From NCBI GenBank assembly GCA_049366715.1, contig JBMNCQ010000048.1, positions 132,804-196,803 on the forward strand: a stretch of 64,000 nucleotides of DNA. The letters are read 5' to 3'. The DNA comes from JBMNCQ01 sp049366715 (lineage in GTDB: Bacteria; Bacillota; Peptococcia; Peptococcales; BICA1-8). Under the pieces are notes generated by a model. It was not told the DNA's origin, made no database searches, and saw only the letters and a list, made by a program, of their open reading frames with translations. Positions 35,603 through 44,858 of this stretch are shown here, one piece after another (position 1 is the stretch's first letter; each line of letters starts with the position of its first letter). The position numbers were made by a program, and so were the translations under genes.

Positions 35603-36936
35603 TGGGTAAAACACAGATCGTCACGACAACGCCTATTGCCGGCGGCAAAGCGTGGCTGATGGTTGCTTTTGCTGCGGTGCTCACCGTCTATTATAGTTTG
35701 CCGCTGCTTTTTCTCTTATTGGTCCTTTATCTTTCTTACCTGCTGTGCGGCTATTGCTGGACCAGGATGAGCTGCCGCTCTAGTGCAGGCAGGTCTTCCC
35801 CCCTGCAGGAGGGGGTATTTACCGGTGAAACATTCAGCCGGGAATTTTATTTTATAAATCAGGGTCCTTTACCCTTAGTTCGCTGTGGAATGGATTTTTT
35901 GCTGCCGCAGCAATTTGAATATTCCAGCAGTGTCCCTGTGACGTCATTTCTAATATCAGGCCAGGAGGAAATAAACCCTGCTTTGACGGAGGTCTATCCT
36001 TCCTGGCATTGCTGCACTCTTTTTCATGCCTGGATGCGGGAAAAAGATGAGGTTAAGTTGACCCTAAAGCTTAAAGGTCAATTAAGAGGAGTTTATTATT
36101 TCCCTCCTGCCCACTATTATGTAGGCGATCCTTCAGGTCTATTCCGCGGTCTGAATCAACTGAGCCGGGAAGAATATTTATTTGTTTATCCCCGGACGAA
36201 AAGTATGGAGGACATTTTAGATATCGTTACTTTTGAGGAAAACAGCCGGGAAAATAATTATGGTTTTGAAGACCGCTACCAGGTCCAGGGGGTAAGAGAT
36301 TATCAGCTGAAAGATTCTCCGAAAAGCATTAACTGGTATGCTACGGCCCGGAGCGGAAGCCTGAAAACCAATATGTACCAGCGTACCAGTTCCCGGCACT
36401 GTCTGGTCGTTTTTGACCTGAGTGTAGGCAGTCAGCCTTCTTATGGTTATGATTATACCCGGCTGGAGGATCATTTATTGGAAGAAGCGATCAGCCTGGC
36501 GGCGGGAATAGCCCTTTTTCATCTGGAACAGGGAGTTAAGACTGCTTTTTACACCAATGCACCTTTACTAAAATGGGAAAAGAGGGCTGATTCTTCAGGG
36601 GGCAGCGATGTTTATCTGAAAAAAACGCGGAGGATTACGACCCTGGATTTTGCCAAAGGAGAGGAACAAGGCCAAAACATTTTAAAACTATGTGCGGCAA
36701 TGGATGAGACCAGCCGGGCCAATTCTGCGGAGCAGGAAAAATTATGGGAAGAGGTCCGAAAGGTTCCGGCCGGTACTTTTATCTACCTGCTGGGCTATCA
36801 TAATATTCCTGCGGGCTGGCGGAATTTACAAAATTATGATAGTAAGGATGCCGGCTCCCAGGCGGCAGGTTTTTATAGCCCGCAGCGGCTGCAAGGTCTT
36901 TCTTCGGCAAAAGTGCGCCTGCTTAATTTATCTTAG
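35602..36936 (+). CDS. DUF58 domain protein
   Basis: The 444-residue protein has two N-terminal hydrophobic segments (about 14-50) and a C-terminal DUF58 domain with FEDRYQVQGVRDYQLKDSPK and INWYATARSGSLKTNMYQR, the family's signature (R-x-Y-x-x-G-D-x-x-x-x-I-x-W). The predicted vWA-like fold would be the MoxR client. Its start codon overlaps the moxR stop (TAATG), so translation is coupled. Confidence 0.9.
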   Translation: MGKTQIVTTTPIAGGKAWLMVAFAAVLTVYYSLPLLFLLLVLYLSYLLCGYCWTRMSCRSSAGRSSPLQEGVFTGETFSREFYFINQGPLPLVRCGMDFLLPQQFEYSSSVPVTSFLISGQEEINPALTEVYPSWHCCTLFHAWMREKDEVKLTLKLKGQLRGVYYFPPAHYYVGDPSGLFRGLNQLSREEYLFVYPRTKSMEDILDIVTFEENSRENNYGFEDRYQVQGVRDYQLKDSPKSINWYATARSGSLKTNMYQRTSSRHCLVVFDLSVGSQPSYGYDYTRLEDHLLEEAISLAAGIALFHLEQGVKTAFYTNAPLLKWEKRADSSGGSDVYLKKTRRITTLDFAKGEEQGQNILKLCAAMDETSRANSAEQEKLWEEVRKVPAGTFIYLLGYHNIPAGWRNLQNYDSKDAGSQAAGFYSPQRLQGLSSAKVRLLNLS

Positions 36937-36948
36937 GAGGACGTTAAA

Positions 36949-38313
36949 ATGATCTGGTCCGCATTTTTGTTAAATATCTCCGTTTACAGCTGGTATTTAA
37001 TATTTGCTTACAATTCTTCCCCGGCTTTCTCCGGTTTTGGACCGGGTTTATTCCTTTTGGTTTTAGTAGCAATTATTCCTGCCTCAGGAAGCTTTTTTCT
37101 TAACAGAAATATCCTAACTTCTCAGCCTACGGTTATGAAGATGATTTTTTATAATTTGTTCGCTTATTTGATTTATGCAGGAATAGTTGCTTTAGGGAGC
37201 GTTTGGTATTCGTTAGGAGCTTTTGCCGGGTTATCTGACTTAACGGCTTATCTGCAGGTTATGGCCTGGCAGCTGTTTTCCTGGGTGATCGGGGCATATT
37301 ATTTATTAAAAAGCGTTTTGGGTAATCATGGCCCTAATAATATAAGAACGGTAGAAATAAGCTTTTTAATACTTATTCCGGCTGTCTATATTTTAACGGT
37401 TATGAATTTTTCTGTTTCCCTGCTAATGATGATTATTTTCTGCTGGTTTCTTACCTTTACCCTGACTTTAGCCTTGGAAGGCAAAGATACCACCCGGGAT
37501 TCGCTGGTCCGTTATGATTTAGTTTTTCTCCATGCTCTGACAGCTTCGGTGGGGACATTTTTTTTCATGAGCCTAGCTTTCGCCGGTGAAATGCGCCTTT
37601 TCCTGGTGGCAGCCTGGCAAAGAATTGTTGCCCTGGGTGGGGTTCTGGCTGCATTTTTGGACCGGCTGTTTTCTGAAGTACCGCAGAATAGTATAGATGA
37701 CTACCAGATGCCGCCTGTCGATCTGCCCCCGGCGAGGGAATTTGCAGCTCAGGGTATCCCCTGGTGGTTTATGATTCTCTTTAGTGCGCTGGCTTTCGTA
37801 CTCTTTGTAATGTTAGTACGGGAATTGGTCAGGTTTTTGAAACTGCGCCTGGTTTCTCACCGGGATATCCCCCGCCGGGAATATTCCCTGCTTAGTTCGC
37901 TGCGTCAAATGGGAAGATATTTTTCTGCTATCCTGAAGCAGTTGCCCAAGGAAATCCTTAAATGGCTGGTATTTGTTAAAGTTATGCTGGGAGGCCTTTA
38001 TAGAAAAATCAAACTAAGGTTTAGGAAGTGGCTGCCGGCTAAAACCCCGTACCATAAAGTTTTTCGTTCATACGAAACTTTTTTAAGCTGGGGAAAAAAA
38101 GCAGGCTTTTCCAGAAATATAAGTGAAACTCCCCTGGGTTATGCCCGGCGCTTAGAAGAATCTGCTAAAATACAGCCTTTTCCGGCTGCGGAAATAACCC
38201 GGCTCACAGCTATTTTTTTAGAAGCTCAATACAGTAACCGGCCAATCAGCCGGCAACAAGGTGAAACAAGCCGGATTCTCTTAAGTAAAATACTTGCCCA
38301 TAAGATTAAATAA
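36949..38313 (+). CDS. Membrane protein with C-terminal DUF4129-like region
   Basis: The 454 residues hold about seven transmembrane segments in the first 230, another near 270-290, and a cytoplasmic end with YRSYETFLSWGKKAGF-like sequence (FRSYETFLSWGKKAGFSRN...TPLGYARRL), typical of DUF4129. In other MoxR-DUF58 operons this position is held by transglutaminase-DUF4129 proteins; here the transglutaminase domain is absent. AGGAGG is 9 bases before the ATG. Last gene of the operon. Confidence 0.82.
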   Translation: MIWSAFLLNISVYSWYLIFAYNSSPAFSGFGPGLFLLVLVAIIPASGSFFLNRNILTSQPTVMKMIFYNLFAYLIYAGIVALGSVWYSLGAFAGLSDLTAYLQVMAWQLFSWVIGAYYLLKSVLGNHGPNNIRTVEISFLILIPAVYILTVMNFSVSLLMMIIFCWFLTFTLTLALEGKDTTRDSLVRYDLVFLHALTASVGTFFFMSLAFAGEMRLFLVAAWQRIVALGGVLAAFLDRLFSEVPQNSIDDYQMPPVDLPPAREFAAQGIPWWFMILFSALAFVLFVMLVRELVRFLKLRLVSHRDIPRREYSLLSSLRQMGRYFSAILKQLPKEILKWLVFVKVMLGGLYRKIKLRFRKWLPAKTPYHKVFRSYETFLSWGKKAGFSRNISETPLGYARRLEESAKIQPFPAAEITRLTAIFLEAQYSNRPISRQQGETSRILLSKILAHKIK

Positions 38314-38407
38314 AAGGGTGACAGCTTTTATGGTCACCGGAGAGGATTGTTTATAAAGGAGAGGAAAGGATAGATTTCCTTAGGGTTTCACTTCCGTAAA
38401 TAAGTTT

Positions 38408-38453
38408 CCTAAAGCTTTCTTAATCATTAAAATGCTTTAAGGCCCTCTTTTTT
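38408..38453 (+). terminator. Probable terminator of the MoxR operon
   Basis: CCTAAAGC (38408-38415) pairs with GCTTTAAGG (38434-38442, one bulged A), followed by CCCTCTTTTTT. Confidence 0.55.
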
Positions 38454-38520
38454 GTGAATAGCTGATTAAAATTATTCATATAGCCAATACTATTAAAAAA
38501 ATTATTTATGGAGCAGCTGT

Positions 38521-38928
38521 ATGAATATTAGCCGTTTTAGCCAGGTTTCCATCTCTAAAGAACTGGTATTTCATTTTATTAAATTTTCCTTAGCGAAAAA
38601 ATATCCGATTAAAGCTAATGATATTTCCGTTAGTCAGGTTGCGGAATGGCTCGCTGCTGTCCAAGAAGCAGAAATTCTTCATAAATTTACTGAGGAAACA
38701 TTCTTAAACACCCTTTCTCTGATTATCGAGAACAGTAATAATCCTATCGGTCTGCAGATAAGAATCCGGAGAAATGAGCGTCAGATTGGGCGGCTCTATT
38801 GGTTGATCAATAAAAGAAAACAGGCCGACGGTTTAAAAAAAGACCCCCCCCAATTATATGATAAGCAATTGAATCAACAAAAATATGTCGATTCTCCTGA
38901 AGGGAAAAATATTGACAAATATATTTAA
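38521..38928 (+). CDS. Hypothetical protein, no family recognised
   Basis: The 135-residue product is soluble: a mostly helical N-terminal 75 residues (FHFIKFSLAKKYPIKANDIS, QVAEWLAAVQEAEILHKF), a short strand-rich basic part (IGLQIRIRRNERQIGRLYWL) and a polar, Lys/Gln-rich tail. GGAG lies 8 bases before the ATG and a terminator follows, which supports a real single gene. I can offer no function. Confidence 0.6.
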   Translation: MNISRFSQVSISKELVFHFIKFSLAKKYPIKANDISVSQVAEWLAAVQEAEILHKFTEETFLNTLSLIIENSNNPIGLQIRIRRNERQIGRLYWLINKRKQADGLKKDPPQLYDKQLNQQKYVDSPEGKNIDKYI

Positions 38929-38944
38929 AGAATTTGCCGGCGAG

Positions 38945-38972
38945 GCTCCTGGGATTATCCCCGGAGCTTTTT
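38945..38972 (+). terminator. Terminator after the 38521 gene
   Basis: GCTCC/GGAGC plus GGG/CCC with one mismatch, loop ATTAT, then TTTTT. The rest of the gap 38973-39273 holds nothing I recognise. Confidence 0.75.
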
Positions 38973-39273
38973 CGTGCCCGGAGGCTCGGGATTACGGTAC
39001 AGGGAATAAAGAGTGATAATCGTATTAATATTTTATTTCTGTTTAGAAAATATAATAAAATGGTAAAAAAGATTAATCATCTGATTTTGGGGTGCCGCGG
39101 TGCTGTTAAAACAAGGTAAGTATCCGGGATATGGGGAACTTAATTATTCGGAGAGCGTCTAATATATGTAAATCCCGGAAAATGGCAGGAACGTGTCTGT
39201 GGAGCGGGCTATTTTAGCTTGAGAATTTTTTCTTTCGGTATATAGAATATAATGAAGAGAAACGGGGTGTAAA

Positions 39274-41007
39274 TTGCTGAATAAATTAGGGAAGATTATT
39301 AATCATGTGTCATTAAAGCTTTTAACGAGTCTCAGAAGATTTCCGGAGGCTTTGGTCTTAGCTTTCGCCATAGTGATAATATTCATTTATATGAATCATA
39401 TCCGGCAGGGAAACGATGTTTTAACTCATGTGGCTTTAGTCCTGGCTCTGGGTATTCCTTTAAGCCTCTGTATAAGAATGTTTTGGGAAAAAATTGCGTT
39501 TAATAAGGTAACAGCCGGTTTTATTTATGGGTTTGCAGTATTAGCATTAACCGCCTATTATAAATTTCTGCTTCCCGATTTGGAGATGGTTTCCGTAACA
39601 AGGTATATCGGTTTAAGCCTGGCCTTGTATTTACTTTTTATGGGTATCCCTTATTTGGAGCGGAGAGATGGTTTTGAGCTCTATGTGATCAAATTATTCA
39701 CAGGATTTTTTGTTACTTACTTTTATTCTTTGATCCTCTTTTTAGGATTAGCGGCCATTCTCTTTACGATTAATACCTTGTTCTCTGTCGGTATCTCCGG
39801 GAAGGTGTATTTCGATTTATGGTTAATCGTAGCGGGGATTTTCGCCCCTGCTTATTTTTTAGCGGGCCTGCCGGCTTATGGAGCTGTCTATAAATGTGAA
39901 GACTATCCTAAGTTTCTCCGGGTTTTATTTTTATACATTGTAATGCCCTTATTGGCTGTTTATACGGCAATTCTTTATGTTTATTTTATTAAGATTATTG
40001 TAACGGGTTTCTGGCCGGCCGGAATCGTTTCGCATCTGGTCCTGTGGTATTCCATAATCAGCACCGTTGTTATATTTTTTGTGTATTTATTAAAAGAGAA
40101 GAATCTCTGGGCCCAAACCTTTATCACCTTTTTGCCGAAGCTTATTCTGCCCCTGCTCTTAATGATGTTTGTGGCGATGGGTATCCGGATCAATGCCTAC
40201 GGAGTTACGGAAAAAAGATATTTGGTTATGGCAGGGGGATTTTGGAGCAGCGGCTGCATGTTATATTTTGCTTTAAAAAATACTACGCAGAACATTAAAA
40301 TCGTGCTGTCGGCTGCTATTATTGCCGCTTTGGCAGTTTCCGGGCCCTGGAGCGCTTACGGGGTCTCTAAATACAGCCAGAATAATCAGTTGGAAAAAAT
40401 TCTCACCGGCAACAAGATGCTTGTTAACGGTAAGATCACACCTTCCCGGGAAATTTCTGCCGCCGATAAGAAGAGCATTAGCTCGATAATCAATTATTTT
40501 AACAGATATCATGAGCTGAAAGACCTTAAACTTCTTCCCGCTGATTTTTCTTTAGAAGGTATGCAGGACGTTTTTGGTTTTACCCTGGTTCCGGAAGGAC
40601 CAGGTAGATTTTTTAGTCATTATCTCCGGGAACAACAAGAATTAATAGATATCCGGGGTTTTGATTATTTTTTAAATTACTCTGCATTATTAAAAGATGA
40701 GCCGGTGATGATCCGGGATTCGTGGAATATCTCTTATCTTCATGATTCTAATACTTTGATCATAAAAAAAGCGGGGCAGGTCGTTTATGAAAGGAATTTG
40801 GCAGAAGTAGCCCTGGATATTCATAATGCAAATAGAGGTAACAATGCTTTGGAAGATAGTAAGATGACCTTTGCGGATAAGAATGCACATGTGCGGATAA
40901 TGATCCGTTTCCGGAATATCAATGGAACGGAAGACAGCGGAGGGGGCGCGCCCCGGATTGACTGGCTTGATTTTTCCGTGTTGTTAAAATTAGCGGAGCA
41001 GCTTTAG
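39274..41007 (+). CDS. DUF4153 multi-spanning membrane protein
   Basis: The 577-residue protein has about ten hydrophobic helices in the first 360 residues, including WLIVAGIFAPAYFLAGLP and the FITFLPKLILPLLLMMF segment typical of DUF4153, and a soluble C-terminal region of about 200 residues. TTG 39274 follows AACGGGGTG. It is alone on its transcript. No biochemical role is established for the family; membrane location is clear. Confidence 0.83.
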   Translation: MLNKLGKIINHVSLKLLTSLRRFPEALVLAFAIVIIFIYMNHIRQGNDVLTHVALVLALGIPLSLCIRMFWEKIAFNKVTAGFIYGFAVLALTAYYKFLLPDLEMVSVTRYIGLSLALYLLFMGIPYLERRDGFELYVIKLFTGFFVTYFYSLILFLGLAAILFTINTLFSVGISGKVYFDLWLIVAGIFAPAYFLAGLPAYGAVYKCEDYPKFLRVLFLYIVMPLLAVYTAILYVYFIKIIVTGFWPAGIVSHLVLWYSIISTVVIFFVYLLKEKNLWAQTFITFLPKLILPLLLMMFVAMGIRINAYGVTEKRYLVMAGGFWSSGCMLYFALKNTTQNIKIVLSAAIIAALAVSGPWSAYGVSKYSQNNQLEKILTGNKMLVNGKITPSREISAADKKSISSIINYFNRYHELKDLKLLPADFSLEGMQDVFGFTLVPEGPGRFFSHYLREQQELIDIRGFDYFLNYSALLKDEPVMIRDSWNISYLHDSNTLIIKKAGQVVYERNLAEVALDIHNANRGNNALEDSKMTFADKNAHVRIMIRFRNINGTEDSGGGAPRIDWLDFSVLLKLAEQL

Positions 41008-41119
41008 AGAACGGCGGTATTAAGAAAAACCGGCCGGCGAAAGGTCTAATTTTGCCTTGCACACATGATAAAGAGATTCTCCGGAAACTTTTCTGAATTA
41101 AAATGAGTTTGTCCGCTCT

Positions 41120-41148
41120 GACGCCGTTTTTCGGCGGCGTCGGTTTTG
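41120..41148 (+). terminator. Terminator-like hairpin after the DUF4153 gene
   Basis: GACGCCG/CGGCGTC with an 8-base loop, followed by GGTTTTGC. Confidence 0.55.
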
Positions 41149-41167
41149 CTTTCAAGGGAATATTTTG

Positions 41168-41200
41168 ATCCGCGCCGGTGGGGCCGGCGCGGATTTTCTT
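41168..41200 (+). terminator. Strong hairpin between convergent genes
   Basis: An 11-bp stem (ATCCGCGCCGG and complement) with loop TGGGG, then TTTTCTT, lies between the DUF4153 gene and the converging sensor kinase gene. Confidence 0.8.
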
Positions 41201-42557
41201 AGCCGGGTAACTTCACGGTAAATTTTGTTCCTTTTCCAACCTGGCTTGCTGCTTCGATTTTTCCTCCGTGGGCTTCCACATAGCCTTTCGTGATGGCTAA
41301 CCCTAAACCTGTTCCGCCTGTTGTTCTGTTACGGGATTTATCGGCCCGGTAAAATCTCTGGAAAATGTAAGGTAAATCTTCATTTTTTATTCCGGGTCCT
41401 GTATCTGAAACGGTAATTACCGTGGTATTTTCTTCCGGAAACATTTTGAGGGTGACCTGTCCCCCCTCATTCGTATACCTGAAGGCGTTGCTTAAGAGAT
41501 TAAGGATGATTTGCTTCAATCTGTGAGGGTCTGCCTTAATATATGCAAGCTTTTCGCTGACAGCGATGTTTAATTTAATCTTCCGGGCTTCTGCCTCGGC
41601 TTCTAATAGTAATTTTAGGTCATCTGTGATTTCCCGGGGTTTAACCTGCCGGATCTCCAATCCCACCTGCCCGGCTTCAATCCTCCCTAAATCCTGCAGC
41701 TCTTTTACTAAGCCCTGTAATCTGATGACTTCATCATATAATGACGAGACTTGGAGAGGGGGGAGACTTTTACCTTCTTCTAAGGCTGATTCTAAACCAC
41801 TGCCGAGAATTGTTAAAGGTGTTCTTAGTTCATGACTGATATCGGCAAAAAGCTGTTTTTTGATTTGCTGAGATTTATCCAGTTCCCCTGCCATAGTATT
41901 AAAGGCTTGCGCCATGGTTCCTAATTCATCCTGGGAAGTAAATGAAATATGGCCGGAAAAATCTCCTTTCGCAACTTTTTTAGCAGCCAGGGCCAAAGCT
42001 TCTATCGGCTTGGTTATTTTCCGGGACCATACGATACCGATGATGCTGGCGATGATGCTGGTTATTATTGTGCCGGTGATTACGGCGTAAAGTACGGAAG
42101 AAATAAACCTCTGCTCCAGCTCCGTAGCTGCGGGAATAAAAAGCTCACCGGGAAAAAGATAGCCAACCACCGTATTATCTGCCTTGATCGGCCGGCCCTG
42201 ATCTAATAAATTTTCATGGATAAAATTTCCTATTTCTTCACGAGCGGGATGCTGAATTATTTGCCCCCGGGCATCTGTTAAAACTACTCCCTGTCCCCCC
42301 ATACCCGGCCCGCGGCCCATCATCATGCCGGCTCTTCCCCTATGGTCCGGACTGTCTGTTAATCCTCCCCAGCCGTTATTTTGCGCATAATACTCTGTAT
42401 AAAACCTGGCCCATTGCTCTAATTGGCCTTCTCTAACTTTAAAGATATATTGGGCAAAAAAACTTTTGGTAGCTTCCAGGGAAAAAGCGCTGATAATGAT
42501 TCCTGCGGCAAGAACGGTAGTGATTAAGACTAAACTGAGTTTACTGGAAAACCTCAT
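41199..42557 (-). CDS. Two-component sensor histidine kinase
   Basis: The 452-residue kinase has transmembrane helices at about 8-28 and 158-182 bounding an extracellular sensor loop, then HAMP, HisKA with phospho-accepting His in FADISHELRTPLT, and HATPase_c with N box (NLLSNAFRYT), DTGPGI and GTGLGLAI. The sensor loop contains a Met/Gly-rich stretch (GMMMGRGPGMGG) that could bind copper or another soft metal; this is inference. Start overlaps the response regulator stop as ATGA. Confidence 0.94.
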   Translation of the reverse strand: MRFSSKLSLVLITTVLAAGIIISAFSLEATKSFFAQYIFKVREGQLEQWARFYTEYYAQNNGWGGLTDSPDHRGRAGMMMGRGPGMGGQGVVLTDARGQIIQHPAREEIGNFIHENLLDQGRPIKADNTVVGYLFPGELFIPAATELEQRFISSVLYAVITGTIITSIIASIIGIVWSRKITKPIEALALAAKKVAKGDFSGHISFTSQDELGTMAQAFNTMAGELDKSQQIKKQLFADISHELRTPLTILGSGLESALEEGKSLPPLQVSSLYDEVIRLQGLVKELQDLGRIEAGQVGLEIRQVKPREITDDLKLLLEAEAEARKIKLNIAVSEKLAYIKADPHRLKQIILNLLSNAFRYTNEGGQVTLKMFPEENTTVITVSDTGPGIKNEDLPYIFQRFYRADKSRNRTTGGTGLGLAITKGYVEAHGGKIEAASQVGKGTKFTVKLPG

Positions 42558-43249
42558 GTGATTCCTCCAATTTTATAGCCGAAACCGTATACAGTCAAAA
42601 TATATACCGGTTTGGCCGGATCGGACTCTATCTTTTTTCTCAAATTGCTGATATGGGTATCGATAGCCCTTTCGTAGCCGGCATAGCTTTCGCCCAGAGT
42701 TGCGTTTAATAATTGCAGTCTGCTGAAGGGTCTGCCCGGACTTTTGACTAAAGTCACGAGAATAGTATATTCCGAAGGAGTTAAATCAATATGTGTACCC
42801 TGCACAGATACTTCCCGTTTCGTAAAATTTACTTGTAAATCCCTTATGGTGAAAATATCATCTTCTTCTACGGGGCTTACTGAATTCCGGGTTCTTCTTA
42901 AGACTGCTCTGATCCTTGCTTCTACTTCTCTTAAGCTGAAAGGTTTTGTTATATAGTCGTCTGCTCCTAGCTCCAGTCCGATGAGTTTGTCCACTTCATC
43001 ACCTTTAGCTGTGAGCATGATAACGGGTATTTGCGATATCCTGCGTATTTCTCTACAGGTGTCGAAGCCGTTTAGTTCAGGAAGCATGATATCTAAAAGT
43101 ATTAAGTCGGGTTTTTCTTTAGAAAAAATTTCTAATGCCTTGCGGCCGTCAGGGGCAGCAATTACCGGGTAGCCCTGGGACAGCAGAAAATTTACGATAT
43201 TTTCCCGGATGTGGTTTTCATCTTCAACAACTAAAATTTTGGGCATCAT
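42554..43249 (-). CDS. OmpR/PhoB-family response regulator
   Basis: The regulator of about 231 residues has a receiver domain with acidic pocket (VVEDE), phosphorylated Asp in DLILLDIMLP, Thr in VIMLTAKG and Lys in ITKPFS, and a winged-helix DNA-binding domain ending ILTVYGFGYKIG. I start at ATG 43249 (MMPKIL) because AAGGTGG lies 9 bases upstream; the longer frame would begin inside a palindrome. Partner of the kinase encoded next. Confidence 0.94.
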   Translation of the reverse strand: MMPKILVVEDENHIRENIVNFLLSQGYPVIAAPDGRKALEIFSKEKPDLILLDIMLPELNGFDTCREIRRISQIPVIMLTAKGDEVDKLIGLELGADDYITKPFSLREVEARIRAVLRRTRNSVSPVEEDDIFTIRDLQVNFTKREVSVQGTHIDLTPSEYTILVTLVKSPGRPFSRLQLLNATLGESYAGYERAIDTHISNLRKKIESDPAKPVYILTVYGFGYKIGGIT

Positions 43250-43275
43250 TAATATTAACCACCTTATCGGTTTGA

Positions 43276-43319
43276 ATTTAGTAACCCTCATTTGAGCAAA
43301 TGAGGGTTACTAAATTATA
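43276..43319 (-). promoter_or_regulatory. 19-bp inverted repeat overlapping a TATAAT box
   Basis: A perfect 19-bp inverted repeat with a 2-base centre (arms 43276-43294 and 43297-43315) lies just upstream of the response regulator. On the reverse strand TATAAT (43319-43314) overlaps its edge, with no good -35. No T run follows, so it is more likely an operator or an RNA hairpin of the 5' leader than a terminator. Confidence 0.65.
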
Positions 43320-43330
43320 CCATATTTAAC

Positions 43331-43825
43331 TTAAAAACTTCTGTTAAAACCTCTGCCGTGTCCCCGGCCGATACCTCCCCAGCCTCTTCCCCGGGGAGAA
43401 TTATCATCATACCGGTAATCGACCAGATCTGCTATCCTTGCGGTTAGATTTTCCTGTCTCCATTCGGCCTGTTCCGGAGTTAAATAACCTTCCTCCACAG
43501 CTTCAGCTAATCTGGTTTGGTGGTTTTGGATCAGTTTAGCAATAAAATCGGACCTTTGAATTTTGTTTACCTCGGCAATTTCAGCATAACTTTGTCCGGC
43601 TCGGAAACTTTCTACAACATCATTTACATTTAAACCTAAAACATCGGCAACCTGGGAAGCAAAACCGTAGCCTCCCGTTACTCCCGGACCAGTGCCTCCG
43701 CAGTTATAACCATAGCCGGGCTGCCGGGGGACAGGAGCAGGTTGTTCGGCACCCAGCAGTATGCCGGGACCGGCTATTAAGCAAAGAAGTAAAATCAAAG
43801 CTGTACCTGTTACTATTTTTTTCAT
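43331..43825 (-). CDS. Secreted Gly/Arg-rich protein beside the two-component system
   Basis: The 164-residue product has a signal peptide (about 1-26, cleavage near ILLGAEQ), a Gly/Tyr-rich stretch with a lone Cys (YGYNCGG), a helical middle (DVLGLNVNDVVESFRAGQSY ... LTPEQAEWRQ) like small secreted DUF2680-type proteins, and a C-terminal Gly/Arg/His-rich tail (RGRGWGGIGRGHGRGF). AGGAGG is 8 bases before ATG 43825. It is transcribed towards the response regulator and may be its target or first operon gene. Confidence 0.78.
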   Translation of the reverse strand: MKKIVTGTALILLLCLIAGPGILLGAEQPAPVPRQPGYGYNCGGTGPGVTGGYGFASQVADVLGLNVNDVVESFRAGQSYAEIAEVNKIQRSDFIAKLIQNHQTRLAEAVEEGYLTPEQAEWRQENLTARIADLVDYRYDDNSPRGRGWGGIGRGHGRGFNRSF

Positions 43826-43932
43826 TTTCAAGACCTCCTATAATTGGTTTACACTTTTAATATAAATAAATTTCTTCAATGATAGGTCCGGAAAATGTCA
43901 AGATAATGTTAAGATTCTCTCCTTTAAAGAGT

Positions 43933-43964
43933 CTCTGGTTAACTTTATCCAAAATTAACCAGAG
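43933..43964. repeat. 10-bp inverted repeat between divergent genes
   Basis: CTCTGGTTAA (43933-43942) and its complement (43955-43964) lie between the secreted protein gene and the metallo-hydrolase gene. No T tract on either strand, so an operator is possible. Confidence 0.5.
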
Positions 43965-44055
43965 GGCCTGTCCAAAATCGGACAAATAAATTATAATTAA
44001 ATTGCAAAAATTATTAAAACAGGCGGCAATACATAATAACGAAGGGGGTAAGGTA

Positions 44056-44811
44056 ATGAAAATAGCCGAGGGCGTGGCAATGCTTGAACTATCGGCACCT
44101 GTTCCGGGCAGTTCCCGGACGGTTAATCCGACGTTAATATGGGATGAAGATATGGCAATCCTGGTGGATACGGGATATCCCGGTCAGGCAGATATGATCC
44201 GGAAGGAAATAGCCAAGGCAGAGGTACCTTTGGCTCAAGTTGCCGAGGTGATTATAACCCATCATGATATGGATCATATCGGAAGTCTTTCCGCTCTCAG
44301 CCGGGAGATTCCGCAAAAAGTGCAGGTACTGGCCCATGAAGGGGAAAAGCCCTTTGTGCAGGGGGAGAAGACTGCTATTAAGCTGGCTCAGTTAGAAGAG
44401 CGTTTAGATTCCCTTTCCGCAGAGATGGAGGAAAGGTATAAAATTCTTAAAAATGCATATAAGAATCTTACGGTTGCTGTAGATAAATGTCTTGCAGATG
44501 GCGAAGGATTGCCATATTGCGGGGGAATCAAGGTTATCCATACACCGGGACATACTCCGGGTCATATTTGTCTATACCTAGAGGAGCAGAAGATCCTGAT
44601 TGCCGGAGATGCACTTAATGTCGCGGATGGTCGACTTGTCGGGCCTAATCCGGAATATACCTTTGATCTGGACTTGGCTGTGAAGTCGCTGCAAAAGCTG
44701 CTTAATTACGATATTCAAAAAGTGATTTGTTATCATGGAGGACTGTATGAAGATAATCCTAACCGGCGTATTGCCGCATTGGCTAAAGGAAATCTTAATG
44801 ATCAAGAATAA
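44056..44811 (+). CDS. Metallo-beta-lactamase-fold hydrolase
   Basis: The 251-residue protein has the MBL fold: THHDMDHIGSL, then HTPGHTPGHICLYL, LIAGDAL and a late CYHGG histidine. The canonical HxHxDH is here HHDMDH, with Asp at the second His position, a variant I have seen in YflN-like members. AAGGGGGTAAGG precedes ATG 44056; an upstream TTG-type start is unlikely. Substrate unknown. The permease gene follows 48 bp downstream, probably in the same transcript. Confidence 0.88.
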   Translation: MKIAEGVAMLELSAPVPGSSRTVNPTLIWDEDMAILVDTGYPGQADMIRKEIAKAEVPLAQVAEVIITHHDMDHIGSLSALSREIPQKVQVLAHEGEKPFVQGEKTAIKLAQLEERLDSLSAEMEERYKILKNAYKNLTVAVDKCLADGEGLPYCGGIKVIHTPGHTPGHICLYLEEQKILIAGDALNVADGRLVGPNPEYTFDLDLAVKSLQKLLNYDIQKVICYHGGLYEDNPNRRIAALAKGNLNDQE

Positions 44812-44858
44812 GCCGTAATGTCTGAAAAAAACAGCAGAACTTAAGATAAAGGAGTACT

